Shown: in pieces, positions 33,465 through 43,383 of the stretch | Numbering within the stretch: the stretch's first letter is position 1 | How the letters are laid out: the number at the start of each line of letters is the position of its first letter | Notes under the pieces: generated by a model | Databases searched by the model: none | The model's input: the letters and a program-made list of their open reading frames with translations, nothing else | What the model was told of the DNA's origin: nothing | Position numbers and translations under genes: made by a program | DNA from: Pseudomonas lalkuanensis | GTDB taxonomy: Bacteria > Pseudomonadota > Gammaproteobacteria > Pseudomonadales > Pseudomonadaceae | Length of the DNA stretch: 64,000 nt | Direction: 5' to 3' | NCBI RefSeq assembly: GCF_008807375.1 | Contig: NZ_CP043311.1 | Location: 3,142,001 to 3,206,000 of the forward strand

Positions 33465-36032
33465 CTACTTCGAAGCCCGCAGGCCGAGTTCATGAAGATT
33501 CTCAATGGGTCGTGGATGCCCCAGATAGAAACCCTGGAGTTCGTCGCATCCCAAGCTGCGCAGCAATTCAAGTTGTTCCGCAGTTTCCACACCCTCTGCG
33601 GTGACTGTCATCGACAGTGCGTGACCGAGTTGGATGATCGCGCGGACGACGGCGAGGTTACTGCCCTCTTTCAGTTGAGCAACAAAACTGCGATCTATCT
33701 TCAGGGTGTTGAATGGGTATCTGCCAAGATAACTGAGGGACGAGTATCCCGTTCCAAAGTCATCCATGGATAAGCGAACCCCAAGCTCACTCAGTCCCTT
33801 CAGGGTCTCAAGCGCTCCTTGGGCATCATCCAGCATCATGCTTTCGGTGATCTCGAGTTCCAGACGGCCAGCTGGCAGGCCAGCTTCCTCCAGAACAGAC
33901 CGCACCTGTGCCACGAGTCCGGGCCGGCGGAACTGTTCGGCTGAAAGGTTGACCGAAACGAAGAGAGGGGCACCGAAGTGCCTGGCTTGCGAGCAGGCTT
34001 CTTCCAACACCCAGGTGCCCAGCGCCACAATCTGGCCGCTCCGTTCCGCCAGTTGAATGAAATCGCCGGGGCCGATGAGCCCTAGCCGCGGATGCTGCCA
34101 GCGCACCAGGGCCTCCATCCCGCCAAGTTCCAAGTCACGAGCACGATGACGGGGTTGGAAATACAAGCGCAGTTCATCGTTGGCAATGGCGTGGCGCAAC
34201 TCCAACTCCATCTGCCGTTCGGAAACCATTCGAAGTTCCAGTTCGCGGCTGAAGAAGCACCAATTGCCGAGCTCCAGATTGCGCGCCTGATGAAGCGCAA
34301 TCTCACTACAGCGCAGGAGTTCACGTGCGGTCACGGCATCCTCTGGTGCTACTGCGATTCCGATCTGGATGCCGAGCCTGAACTCTTCATTGGCGATCAA
34401 GAGCGGGCGCTCGACGTATCTCACGAGCTGCTTGCACAGTTCGTTGACCTGCGCACGGCTGGAGTAGCCCGTATCGAGCAGGACGACGAACTCATCGCTG
34501 GTATAGCGAAATATCTGGACCTCCGCAGAGAAGAACTCCTCCAGTCGCTGGGCAAACTGGACCAGTATCTGGTCTCCACCTGTGCGCCCAAGGTGATCGT
34601 TGAGTTGCTTGAAGCGCGCAAGATTGATCGTGATCAAGACCAGCAATTCTCTCTCTGGTCGCGGCGAGCCCAGGCGCTGCTCCAACACCTCGAACAGGTG
34701 ACTGCGATTAGGCAGGCTGGTGAGTTCGTCGAAGTGCTGAAGATGCTGGACCCGCAGTTGGCTCTCCGTGAGCGCAGTGGTGTCGCAGGCGGTTCCTCGA
34801 TATCCGGTCGTGCCGGACGGCCCCGTAATCACTCGCACCATGACGTTGCACAGACAGTATTTCCCCTTGGCGGACAGGTACCGGCATTGCAAAGGGGCGT
34901 TCGGTGTCGAGACTTCCGTTGGACGGGCGAACCAGTCGGCGTGTAACTCCGTATCCGCCTGGAGCAGTCTGGAAAGGGGACGTCCGATCCAGGTGTCAGG
35001 GTTGTGCCCGGTAACTGCCTCAAAGCGGCTGGAGAGGAACGTGAGACGCAGCTCAATATCGGTTTCCCACAGCCAGTCGGAGGTCGCCTCCGCGATATCC
35101 TGAAACCGTGCCTCGCTGGCTTGCAATCTGGAATAGCTTTCATCCAGCCGCCGCGCCGAGGTCAGGCCCTGACGTGTTACCAGCCAGCCCAGCCCGGTCA
35201 CGATAAGGCCCGCGACACCCAATAGCGGCAGTAGAACCATGAGCAACGCATCACCAGGCCTCAGCGGGGTCCAGCGCAAGAGTACCGGCGTCTCCTGCCT
35301 GGAGGTGAGCATCAGGCGCGGCTGTTCCTCGGCATCCTGGGCGTCCCGGGGGCTGCGAAGCTGGGGCAGTGCGTAATCTTTGCCGAGCGCGTCCAGCTTC
35401 TCGGGCGTGAGCCTATCGGCGAAGAGCAGGACTGAAGGAGGGCCAGGAACCGCAGGGACCGTCGGATCCCCCCCTTGGGTGAATGCCGCGGCCACGACCA
35501 GGACTGGCTGGCCGGATACCTGAAAGGTGTCCATGGCCGGAGACGGCTCGACAGCCAGCAACCGGGCACGCTCGACCAAGGCCGAGACGTCCCCTTGAAG
35601 CCAACTCCGGGCAGAGGTCGACTCCAGTTGCCCGTCGATTACGGCGTAAACCGTCCGGTTGTCGGGGGCAATTACGAAGACGCCTTCGTAGCCGAAATCC
35701 TCGAACAAGGAAGGGCCGAGATTGCGCCGAGTGTAGGCCCACCCGATGTCGACCCGCGCGTGAAGGTTCTGGTACGCGTCGCCCCAGAATGCATAGTCGC
35801 CGATAGACCTCAGGAGGTTCTCCTGCCTGGCTTTCACCGCCTTTTCGGCAAAGAACCTGCTTTGCGCCAGTGCCTGCTCATTCTGGCTGAATGAAATTCT
35901 GATGAGGAATGTCGCCATCAGAACGAACGCCAGGACAAGCAGGGAAGCCATTCTCACCAGTGTCTTACGGGTAAACCAGATACTGGAACCGGTGCGGATC
36001 CGGGATTGCCTTTCAACGTTGGACGAGGTCAT
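33465..36032 (-). CDS. membrane c-di-GMP phosphodiesterase: CHASE4-PAS-GGDEF(degenerate)-EAL
   Basis: 855 residues. TM helix at about 25-45, a periplasmic sensor (about 50-255) whose GDYAFWGDAYQNLH is the hallmark of CHASE4, a second TM (about 262-285), PAS (about 300-420), GGDEF (about 430-590) and EAL (about 600-850). The GGDEF site reads RYTSDEF, so cyclase activity is doubtful. The EAL domain keeps its motif (MEALVRW), the metal and catalytic residues in SVNLSAEQF, LEITES, MDDFGTGYSSL, LKIDRSF, TAEGVET and DELQGFYLGHP, so it should hydrolyse c-di-GMP. AAGGA precedes the ATG at 36032. Monocistronic. Confidence 0.88.
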   Translation of the reverse strand: MTSSNVERQSRIRTGSSIWFTRKTLVRMASLLVLAFVLMATFLIRISFSQNEQALAQSRFFAEKAVKARQENLLRSIGDYAFWGDAYQNLHARVDIGWAYTRRNLGPSLFEDFGYEGVFVIAPDNRTVYAVIDGQLESTSARSWLQGDVSALVERARLLAVEPSPAMDTFQVSGQPVLVVAAAFTQGGDPTVPAVPGPPSVLLFADRLTPEKLDALGKDYALPQLRSPRDAQDAEEQPRLMLTSRQETPVLLRWTPLRPGDALLMVLLPLLGVAGLIVTGLGWLVTRQGLTSARRLDESYSRLQASEARFQDIAEATSDWLWETDIELRLTFLSSRFEAVTGHNPDTWIGRPLSRLLQADTELHADWFARPTEVSTPNAPLQCRYLSAKGKYCLCNVMVRVITGPSGTTGYRGTACDTTALTESQLRVQHLQHFDELTSLPNRSHLFEVLEQRLGSPRPERELLVLITINLARFKQLNDHLGRTGGDQILVQFAQRLEEFFSAEVQIFRYTSDEFVVLLDTGYSSRAQVNELCKQLVRYVERPLLIANEEFRLGIQIGIAVAPEDAVTARELLRCSEIALHQARNLELGNWCFFSRELELRMVSERQMELELRHAIANDELRLYFQPRHRARDLELGGMEALVRWQHPRLGLIGPGDFIQLAERSGQIVALGTWVLEEACSQARHFGAPLFVSVNLSAEQFRRPGLVAQVRSVLEEAGLPAGRLELEITESMMLDDAQGALETLKGLSELGVRLSMDDFGTGYSSLSYLGRYPFNTLKIDRSFVAQLKEGSNLAVVRAIIQLGHALSMTVTAEGVETAEQLELLRSLGCDELQGFYLGHPRPIENLHELGLRASK

Positions 36033-36304
36033 GCAAATCCTTCTTGACCAATCGGCGGAGCAAAGGACACTTAATACCAGCCTTCCATGTGCCCGAAGAA
36101 GCAATTCTTCTTCTGCCCGCTATTCGAGCCAGATTGCCCTGTAGAGACCCCAGTCCGTTTGCCCAGCCTTCGAGCGCTGTATGGAGCAAGTTGGATTTGC
36201 TTTGATGACGGTTGAGATCGGAGCGAACTTGAATAAATCGAACGGCCGCACATGGCTGATGGCGGACGTTTGGAGCAGGACTAATGGAACTTTCCCCTTG
36301 GTCG

Positions 36305-36994
36305 TCAGTGAATCGTAGGGAAACGCTCTTTCAGCAATGCCTGAGCCTGATAGGCCATCTGATCGAGCAGGCGGTCGCGTTTGCTCTCAGCCTCGCTCAT
36401 GGCCTTCTTGCCGTGCTGCTGCACCAGGTAAGCGTGGATCTGCCGCACTTCCTTGGATTGGAATATCGGCGCCAGGTCCTGCACCGCCACCATGCCGTCC
36501 GAGCGCTGATCGCGGGTGTTCAGCAGCACGTGCGGCCCCTGCGCTGCCAGTACCTGAAACCCCATTGACTCGAAGGTCGGCACCTTGCTCGCCACGCAGG
36601 CCAGTTCGGCATGGGGCCGATGCTTGACCATCTGCTGCAACATGGCCCGGGCAATACCGCGCCGGCGGTGGCTGGCCTTGACGGCCATATAGGTCAGCGT
36701 GCAGGCCCCGGCATCATCCGGGCTCGGCAGGTACAGGGCAAAACCCAGCACCTGGGAGGGATCTTCATCATCCAGGGCCAGGATCAGCCTGGCGCTGCTG
36801 TCCAGAGCGCTGTTCATGGCCTGCAGATACAGGTGTACCTCGTAGCCGATCACGTACTGATACAACTGGTAGAGCGGATTGCCAGGGGGCAACGGCACCG
36901 GGCTGATGTCACGGAAGTAGTCCACCACCATCTGTAGAACCTGACTATTCAGAGATTCGGGCGGCGATGTGTCCAGGGTTACGAGGGTGAACAT
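36305..36994 (-). CDS. GNAT-family N-acetyltransferase
   Basis: 229 residues. The acetyl-CoA site is seen in VKASHRRRGIARAMLQQM (R-x-x-G-x-A) preceded by the strand CTLTYMAV. The following part (VPTFESMGFQVLAAQGPHVL) fits the C-terminal half of the fold. An additional C-terminal helical tail (about 180-229; RQIHAYLVQQHGKKAMSEAE) is not part of the core and is unassigned. Acceptor unknown. The ATG at 36994 has only a distant GGAG. Confidence 0.75.
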   Translation of the reverse strand: MFTLVTLDTSPPESLNSQVLQMVVDYFRDISPVPLPPGNPLYQLYQYVIGYEVHLYLQAMNSALDSSARLILALDDEDPSQVLGFALYLPSPDDAGACTLTYMAVKASHRRRGIARAMLQQMVKHRPHAELACVASKVPTFESMGFQVLAAQGPHVLLNTRDQRSDGMVAVQDLAPIFQSKEVRQIHAYLVQQHGKKAMSEAESKRDRLLDQMAYQAQALLKERFPTIH

Positions 36995-37453
36995 TTGAAG
37001 CTGGCTCCGGGCGTGCCCAATCCGGGGGATCGGCGCAGGCGCCATTGTAACGCCCGCGAGCATCGAGCGTTCTCGCCGCACTCGCACATGCGCGCCCCGT
37101 TTGGCGAGATTTTCCCCTCATGCACGGCGCGTTGAGTAAATATCCACGCTCGTAGAACGTGGACTTGCGATAGCCCTCTGGAAGGGGGCGAATCCACTAT
37201 CGTGCCCAACGCCGACCTCTTCAGCACGGTCTGGACCCTAGGGTGCACTGTGCGCGCCGACTACAGGACCCGCTTCGGCACCTGGCCAAACCGCGGGTGC
37301 GAACGGCGTACCCTACCCGATCGGCCTCTTCCTGCCAGCCTGAGCATTCGAATCGTCACGGGCAGAGCCGATGCCCCATGACCACGCCCCCAGGACGTGG
37401 TTTCCCAAGCTCAAATGAATCGATTGTTGTGGGGAGCGCGTGCAGCCTGCAGG
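36995..37453. other. intergenic, no gene recognised; carries a motif shared with 44.9 kb
   Basis: About 460 bases. The segment 37396-37412 (CGTGGTTTCCCAAGCTC) recurs almost exactly at 44949-44965, and both are preceded by a similar ACCCTACC...GATC.GCCT stretch about 60-90 bases earlier. This suggests a small dispersed intergenic repeat. No protein-like frame. Confidence 0.45.
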
Positions 37454-37975
37454 TCACTCGCTACCGGCGCATCTGGGCTCGGTGGTGAAGGTACGGGATA
37501 CGTCCACAGCGCCCAGGTGCTCCAGGGTACGGCGGCCGATCAGCACCGGGTAGAGCATCTTGCCGCGGTTCCTCAGGGAGAATTCTTCGTTGTAGACGCT
37601 ATCGCCGATGCACATCTGCAGTTTCACCACCGGACGGTGATCGGCGCCACCCGCGCCCCTGACCTTGACGTTCCGTTCCACTGGGCGCTCGAACGGAATA
37701 GTCACCACTTCTCCGGTTTCTCCGTCCTTCACTTCGACGTTGAAGCGCACCCATTTCTTGCCGTCCTTCTCGAAGCGCTCCAGGTCCTTCGCGTCCATGG
37801 AGGACGTCAGCGCGCCGGTGTCCAACTTGATCTTCACCGACACTTTTTCGGGGAGCAGCCAGCCCTCTTCCACCCATCCGAACACCTTGGTCGGACTCTG
37901 GGTGGCGGAGAACGCGGTGGGGATCATCATCAAACCCGCGAGCAGTGCGAGCAGACGTACTTTGTCGCGGCCCAT
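37454..37975 (-). CDS. exported retropepsin-like aspartic protease (RimK/'ATP-dependent zinc protease' family)
   Basis: 173 residues with a signal peptide (about 1-24, LLALLAGLMMIPTAFSA). The body contains VKIKLDTGALTSSMDAKDLE, the DTGA active-site loop of retropepsin-fold aspartic proteases, and the later GRRTLEHLGAVDVSRTF. Proteins with this domain are often labelled ATP-dependent zinc protease, but the sequence shows an aspartate dyad type and no zinc motif. One chain gives one aspartate, so a dimer would be needed. AAGGAG precedes the ATG. Confidence 0.8.
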   Translation of the reverse strand: MGRDKVRLLALLAGLMMIPTAFSATQSPTKVFGWVEEGWLLPEKVSVKIKLDTGALTSSMDAKDLERFEKDGKKWVRFNVEVKDGETGEVVTIPFERPVERNVKVRGAGGADHRPVVKLQMCIGDSVYNEEFSLRNRGKMLYPVLIGRRTLEHLGAVDVSRTFTTEPRCAGSE

Positions 37976-38192
37976 GAACGACTCCTTCAACAGGAAAGGC
38001 CCCACTCTGCTCCTGGCATCGTCAAGGATGTGTGAATCGGAGTGGACCATCCAGCCGATGGCCGGGGCGCCGATCGCTACCGCGCCGTGCATCCGGATTG
38101 ACATGGAGCATGCCCCGACCCGCTGACTATCCTCATTCTTGCGCCAGCCCTACTGCACCCATTCGTGCCCTGCCCGCTCTCCTGGAGCATCG

Positions 38193-39953
38193 ATGAAAGA
38201 CACCCAGTCCGAAGTTCCTCCGCTAGCCGCCCTCGCCACGCCCCTGCAATCGGGCTGGCGGCGCTGGCTGCCCGGACTGAAGATGTTGCGGGAGTACCAG
38301 CCAGCCTGGCTGCCCAGGGACCTGGTTGCGGGCCTCGTGCTCACCACGATGCTGGTGCCGGTGGGCATTGCCTACGCCGAGGCTTCGGGTGTGCCGGGCA
38401 TCTATGGCCTGTACGCCACCATCGTGCCGTTGCTGGCCTACGCCCTCTTCGGCCCCAGCCGCATCCTCGTGCTCGGCCCGGATTCGTCGCTGGCTGCCAT
38501 CATCCTCGCCGTGGTGATGCAGCTATCGGGAGGCGACCCGATGCGCGCCATCGCCCTGGCCAGTGCCATGGCCCTGGTTTCCGGGCTGGTGTGCATCGCC
38601 GCCGGTTTGTTGCGTCTGGGCTTCATCACCGAGCTGCTGTCCAAGCCGATCCGCTATGGCTACATGAACGGCATCGCCTTCACCGTCCTGATCAGCCAGA
38701 CGCCCAAGCTGTTCGGCATTTCCGTCGACAGTTCCGGACCGCTTCGCAATATCTGGGAACTGGGCCAGGCGTTGCTCGCGAACCAGGCCAACTGGACGTC
38801 CTTCGCCGTGGGCGCCGGCACGCTGGTGGTGATCCTGCTGCTGAAACGCTACGAGCGGGTACCGGGCATTCTCATTGCGGTAATCGGCGCGACCCTGGTG
38901 GTGGGCGGCCTGGACCTCTCCGCCATCCACGGGGTGAAGGTGCTTGGGGCGATGCCGCAGGGGCTGCCGGGGTTCGCTGTGCCCTGGCTGCATCCGAGCG
39001 ACCTGGTCACCGTGCTCGTTGGCGGCGTCGCGGTGGCGCTGGTTTCCTTCGCCGACACCAGTGTGCTGTCCCGCACCTACGCCGCGAAAACCCGCACAGC
39101 CGTTGACCCGAACCAGGAAATGGTTGGCCTGGGCGCCGCCAACCTGGCCACCGGGCTCTTCCAGGGTTTTCCCATCAGCAGCAGTGCGTCGCGCACGCCG
39201 GTGGCAGAAGCGGCCGGCTCGAAAACCCAGCTCACCGGCGTGTTCGGCGCGCTGTGCGCTTCCCTGTTGCTGCTACTCGCCCCCGACCTGCTCCAGCAAC
39301 TGCCCAACAGCGCCCTGGCCGCTGTGGTGATCGCCGCGGCCATCGGCCTGTTCGAGTTCAAGGACCTCAAGCGCATCTACCGCATCCAGCAATGGGAGTT
39401 CTGGCTGTCGATGACCTGCTTCGTCGGCGTGGCGGTGCTGGGTGCCGTCCCGGGGATCGGCCTGGCCGTGGTCGTGGCGGTGATCGAGTTCCTCTGGGAT
39501 GGCTGGCGTCCCCACTACGCGATTCTGGGTCGAGTCGACGGCATTCGCGGCTACCACGACATCAGCCGCTATCCGCACGCCCGCGTGGTTCCCGGCCTGG
39601 TGTTGTTCCGCTGGGATGCGCCGCTGTTCTTCGCCAACGCCGAGCTGTTCCAGAACCGCGTACTGGGCGCCGTGGCCCAGGCACCGGGCGAGGTACGCCG
39701 CATCGTGATCGCGGCGGAGCCGGTCACCAGCGTGGACGTGACGTCGGCGGACATGCTCGTGGAGCTGGAGCAGAGCCTGCGCAACGCGGGCGTGGAATTG
39801 CGCTTCGCCGAAATGAAAGACCCGGTGAAGGACAAGCTCCGGTACCTGGAGGTGCTTGCCCGTATCGGTGCTGGCGACGAGATATTCCAGCCAACGGTCG
39901 GGGCGGCGGTGGATGCCTATCTGGAAGAGCATGGGGTGGACTGGACGCCTTGA
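38193..39953 (+). CDS. SulP-family anion permease with C-terminal STAS domain
   Basis: 586-residue inner-membrane transporter (sulfate/bicarbonate type). N-terminal signature PAWLPRDLVAGLVLTTMLVP followed by GIAYAEASGVPGIYGLYATI; about 12-14 hydrophobic segments; ISSSASRTPVAEAAGSKTQL in the transport core. Residues from about 450 form a cytoplasmic STAS domain (VVPGLVLFRWDAPLFFANAE). GGAG lies six bases before the ATG at 38193. No sulfur or carbonic anhydrase gene is adjacent, so the anion is not defined. Confidence 0.9.
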   Translation: MKDTQSEVPPLAALATPLQSGWRRWLPGLKMLREYQPAWLPRDLVAGLVLTTMLVPVGIAYAEASGVPGIYGLYATIVPLLAYALFGPSRILVLGPDSSLAAIILAVVMQLSGGDPMRAIALASAMALVSGLVCIAAGLLRLGFITELLSKPIRYGYMNGIAFTVLISQTPKLFGISVDSSGPLRNIWELGQALLANQANWTSFAVGAGTLVVILLLKRYERVPGILIAVIGATLVVGGLDLSAIHGVKVLGAMPQGLPGFAVPWLHPSDLVTVLVGGVAVALVSFADTSVLSRTYAAKTRTAVDPNQEMVGLGAANLATGLFQGFPISSSASRTPVAEAAGSKTQLTGVFGALCASLLLLLAPDLLQQLPNSALAAVVIAAAIGLFEFKDLKRIYRIQQWEFWLSMTCFVGVAVLGAVPGIGLAVVVAVIEFLWDGWRPHYAILGRVDGIRGYHDISRYPHARVVPGLVLFRWDAPLFFANAELFQNRVLGAVAQAPGEVRRIVIAAEPVTSVDVTSADMLVELEQSLRNAGVELRFAEMKDPVKDKLRYLEVLARIGAGDEIFQPTVGAAVDAYLEEHGVDWTP

Positions 39954-40136
39954 GCGCCTGGAGCAACTGCGTTGCCCTTGGCGAATGAATCCGCCCCTAC
40001 AGGAAATGCAGAGCCTCGGTCCTCCGCTTTCTGGCGGGGCCTGCAATCGCCGGGCAGACCCAAAGGCTGCCCCGGAAGCCTGAGGGCAACTGCGTTGCCC
40101 CCGGCCCCACAGGAAAGGCGGTCATTGCCTGACCGG

Positions 40137-40568
40137 TCACTCCTCCAGCTTCAGCAGCGGCTTGCTCTTGTTCACCGTGTAGGTCGCCAGCTCGGAGGCG
40201 GTGGTGCTGCCAATGTTCTTCGCCACGTGGGGCGTGCCTGCGGGGATGAACAGGGAATCGCCCGCCTTGAGCACGATCGGCGCACGGCCTTCCAGCTGGT
40301 ATTCGAAGGTGCCGGATAGCACATGAGCGACTTCCGCGCCCGGATGGGAGTGCCTTGGAGACGCCACGCCCGGATCGATATCCACGCGAGCCTGGATGGT
40401 TTCATAGCCGGGCACCTCCAGGTCGTGGCGGACCAGGTCGGTACGGTGTATTCCGTTCTGCCAGCTCGCCTTGCCGACCTCGGATTGCGGCAGGGATTCC
40501 CCGGCCTGAGCGAGACCCGCGAATGCAAGCAGGGCCGCGGCGGTGGTGATGAAAGCTGAATGCAACAT
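40137..40568 (-). CDS. exported cupin-domain protein
   Basis: 143 residues with a signal peptide (MLHSAFITTAAALLAFAGLA, cleavage near Ala22). A single conserved-barrel cupin follows, with metal ligands in PRHSHPGAEVAHVLSG (HxH and Glu/His) and IPAGTPHVAKN. The function could be a small dioxygenase, isomerase or quercetinase-like scaffold. It is preceded on the other side by two short hairpins with core GCAAC-TGC-GTTGC at about 39963 and 40084. No operon. Confidence 0.8.
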   Translation of the reverse strand: MLHSAFITTAAALLAFAGLAQAGESLPQSEVGKASWQNGIHRTDLVRHDLEVPGYETIQARVDIDPGVASPRHSHPGAEVAHVLSGTFEYQLEGRAPIVLKAGDSLFIPAGTPHVAKNIGSTTASELATYTVNKSKPLLKLEE

Positions 40569-40741
40569 GGACGGGGCCTCTCGTTAGAGCAGTGATGGAG
40601 GCTTCACCCTATCCACGGTATCTGCCGGCGTTGTGTCGGAATCCGTGGATTTTGCAAGCCCGCATGTCCGGGCACGCGGGCGATACACGAGCTTACAAGG
40701 AAGGCCCGCCGGAAGACTCCAGAGGGCCCGGTGCACCCGGC

Positions 40742-41785
40742 TCAGCGAGACAGCGGGTCGGCGACCTTGCGCTGCGACTTCACCTTGTACATCTCGTGGT
40801 CCGCCAGCCTGATGGCCTCTTCCGCGTCCACGGTTCCCGGCAGCACCGCCACCACGCCGACACTGGCGCCACGGTAGTGGATGGTCCCGCTTCTCTCACC
40901 CAGGTCGTACTGCCCTTCCGTGGCCTTCGTCAGCCGTGCCTGCAACAGCTCGACGGCCTTGCACATGTCGGCCGAAGGGTCCTGCTTCCCGGTGGCCGAG
41001 CCTAACGCGACCACGATGAACTCGTCCCCGCCGGAACGACCGAGCACGTCGCTGGTACGCAGACTGTCCTTCAGCTGCGCGGAAACGCCCTTCAGGAACC
41101 CGTCGCCAGCCTGGTGGCCGTATGTGTCGTTGATGAGCTTGAAGCCATCCAGGTCGACCACGCCGACCAGGACGTACTTCTGCTCGCGCCCGGCCAAGGC
41201 GAGCAGGCGCGAAAGCTCGCTCAGGATGGCACGCCGGTTGGACAGCCCGGTGAGAGAGTCGGTCAGGGCCAGCTTCGCCAGCTCCGCATTCGCTTCCTGC
41301 AAGCGATCCACCAGCATCTCCCGCTCGAGCAGATAGCCCACCAGTCCGGAAAGCAGCCGCATGATCGGCTCGACCTCCGGAGAGCGGGCGACCTGGGCGG
41401 AGCTTGCGGCACAGACCGTGCCCAGCACGCGGCCATCGTGGGCTTTGATCGGGGCGCTCACGTAGGTCTTGATGCCGAGCGCCCTGGCGGCATCGGAGTC
41501 GCCCCAGCATTCGGCGACGTCATCGGAGTACAGGCGGTTTTCGTCCAGGGCCCGCTTGCACAGCGTATCGGCCCAGGGCACCACCAGCCCCTCGGGGATC
41601 TCCATCGCACCGACGTTGCGCGCGAACTCGACGCGCTGTACGCCTTGCTCAGTGTCGATGGTGGTCAGGTAGGTCGACTCCATCCCCGTCACCTTGCCAA
41701 GCAGGGTCAGCAGCGGCCGCGTGAGCTGCTCCACGGTCTGGGCCTTGGGAACGGTCTCGGAGAGGAAGGAAAGTATCTGATCCAT
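40742..41785 (-). CDS. GAF-GGDEF diguanylate cyclase
   Basis: 347 residues, cytoplasmic. A GAF sensor domain (about 15-155; VPWADTLCKRALDENRLYSD and GIKTYVSAPI) is joined through a coiled segment to a GGDEF domain (about 180-340) with DSLTGLSNRRA, VDLDGFKLINDTYGH and the intact site RSGGDEF. The inhibitory I-site RTSD lies five residues before GGDEF, so product feedback is expected. Active cyclase predicted. Monocistronic. Confidence 0.91.
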   Translation of the reverse strand: MDQILSFLSETVPKAQTVEQLTRPLLTLLGKVTGMESTYLTTIDTEQGVQRVEFARNVGAMEIPEGLVVPWADTLCKRALDENRLYSDDVAECWGDSDAARALGIKTYVSAPIKAHDGRVLGTVCAASSAQVARSPEVEPIMRLLSGLVGYLLEREMLVDRLQEANAELAKLALTDSLTGLSNRRAILSELSRLLALAGREQKYVLVGVVDLDGFKLINDTYGHQAGDGFLKGVSAQLKDSLRTSDVLGRSGGDEFIVVALGSATGKQDPSADMCKAVELLQARLTKATEGQYDLGERSGTIHYRGASVGVVAVLPGTVDAEEAIRLADHEMYKVKSQRKVADPLSR

Positions 41786-41887
41786 GCAGAGCTTCGGTAA
41801 CCGACTGATAACGGAAGAATTGTTATCAGAACGCCGGCCTTCTGAACAGCGACCAGGTTCAGGAAAGCGAGCCAGGTCCGGCCCGGC

Positions 41888-42709
41888 TCAGCCGCCCTGC
41901 TGCAGCCATTCCCGGGGGCTCGCGCCCACCTTGCGGCGGAAGGCCCGCGCCAGGGCCGAAGGGCTTTCGTAGCCCACCTCGTCGGCGATCAGGGCGATGG
42001 GGCGCCCTTCGCGCAGCCGCTTCTGCGCCAGGCTCACGCGCCAGCTCACCAGGTAGTCCGCCGGGGTGATGCCCACCACCTCGCGGAACTGCGCGGCGAA
42101 GCTGGCGCGGGACATGTTCGCCGCTTCGGCCAGCTCGGCCACCGACCAGGGCTTGGCCGGGCTGTCGTGCATCCGGGTGATCGCCCGCGCCAGGCGCGGG
42201 TTCGCCAGCCCCGCCAGCATGCCGCCGGAAATGCCATCGGTATCCATCAGGTGCCGCAACAACTGGATGACCATCAGCTCGAACAGCCGGTTGAGGATGG
42301 CTTCCTTGCCACAGTCGTCGCCAAACGCTTCATTGAACAGCCAATCGACGATACCGCCCACGCTGGGCACGGCGCCGAGGGGCAACAGCATGTGCGCCGG
42401 CAGTGCCCGCGCCAGCGGGTTGTCGATGCCCCCGTCGAAATCCAGGGTCGCGCACACCAGATCGGCGCGGTCGGCCTCGCTGGCAGTCAGTCGGTGGGCG
42501 TAGGGCCTGCCGATCAGCACCAGGCTCGGCACTTCGATGGCGATGCTGCCGCCCTCTTCCGAATCCAGCGTCGCGCGCCCGGAGCGCAGCAGATGCACAT
42601 AGCCACGGGGTTCGTCTGCCCCATACGAGGCGACGCCGCAGAACCTGCCGCTCTGGAAAGTCGAGGCATGCAGGCTGAAGTACCCCAGCAGTGCTGACAG
42701 TCGGTCCAT
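41888..42709 (-). CDS. AraC-family transcriptional regulator (cupin_6 sensor)
   Basis: 273 residues. N-terminal sensor (about 10-170) begins LLGYFSLHASTFQSGRFCG, the start of the cupin_6 group that includes RclR-like redox or oxidant regulators. C-terminal helix-turn-helices: WSVAELAEAANMSRASFAAQ and IADEVGYESPSALARAF. It is divergent from a carboxymuconolactone decarboxylase-family protein and glutaredoxin, its probable targets. An inverted TGGACT...AGTCCA pair (42748-42777) lies in the shared promoter region. Confidence 0.88.
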   Translation of the reverse strand: MDRLSALLGYFSLHASTFQSGRFCGVASYGADEPRGYVHLLRSGRATLDSEEGGSIAIEVPSLVLIGRPYAHRLTASEADRADLVCATLDFDGGIDNPLARALPAHMLLPLGAVPSVGGIVDWLFNEAFGDDCGKEAILNRLFELMVIQLLRHLMDTDGISGGMLAGLANPRLARAITRMHDSPAKPWSVAELAEAANMSRASFAAQFREVVGITPADYLVSWRVSLAQKRLREGRPIALIADEVGYESPSALARAFRRKVGASPREWLQQGG

Positions 42710-42840
42710 GGACGGTCCCTCACATTTAGACGATCTGTTGCATAACCTGGACTATTTGAATCCAAAGCGCCAGTCCATTTCCGTAGCATCCACTCCAGGC
42801 TTCAACGACAGACCCACTCGCCACCTGATGGAGAATCGCC

Positions 42841-43359
42841 ATGACCCGCATCACCGCCCTGCCTCTGGATCAAGCGCCCGCCAGTACCCGCCCGACCCTG
42901 GAGTCGGTGCAGAAGGCCCTCGGCTTCGTCCCCAACCTGTTCAAGACCCTGGCCCACTCCCCCGCCGCGTTGAACGGCTACATGGCGCTGTCCCAGGCCA
43001 TGGCGAGAAGCGCCCTGAGTGCGGCCGAGAAGGAGACCGTCGCCCTGGCGACCTCCCAGGCCAATGGCTGCGACTACTGCCTGGCCGCTCATGCGCAGTT
43101 TGCCGGCAAGGCTGGGCTGGATGCGGGGCAAATCCGTGCAGCGCGTGACGGTGAACTCAATGCCGTGGCGGTGTTCGCCCGCCAGGTCACCGAAAGCCGA
43201 GGCCGGGTGACCGACGACCAGCTGGCGGCGGCCCGCGTGGCTGGCCTGGATGACGCGAAGATCGTGGAGATCATCGCCCAGGTCGCAGTGATGACCCTGA
43301 CCAACTACCTCAACAACGTCGCCTCCACCGAGGTGGACTTCCCTCCGCTGGCTGACTGA
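42841..43359 (+). CDS. carboxymuconolactone decarboxylase/AhpD-family peroxidase-like protein
   Basis: 172 residues. The AhpD-type active site is present as NGCDYCLAAHAQFA (Cys-x2-Cys with following His), usually giving thiol-dependent peroxidase activity. N-terminal ESVQKALGFVPNLFKTLAHS is typical of the family. It lies 24 bases before a glutaredoxin gene in an operon, and a redox-type AraC regulator is divergent. The three together suggest an oxidant or electrophile response unit. Confidence 0.88.
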   Translation: MTRITALPLDQAPASTRPTLESVQKALGFVPNLFKTLAHSPAALNGYMALSQAMARSALSAAEKETVALATSQANGCDYCLAAHAQFAGKAGLDAGQIRAARDGELNAVAVFARQVTESRGRVTDDQLAAARVAGLDDAKIVEIIAQVAVMTLTNYLNNVASTEVDFPPLAD

Positions 43360-43383
43360 AGCCACCCACGCAGGAGAACGACC

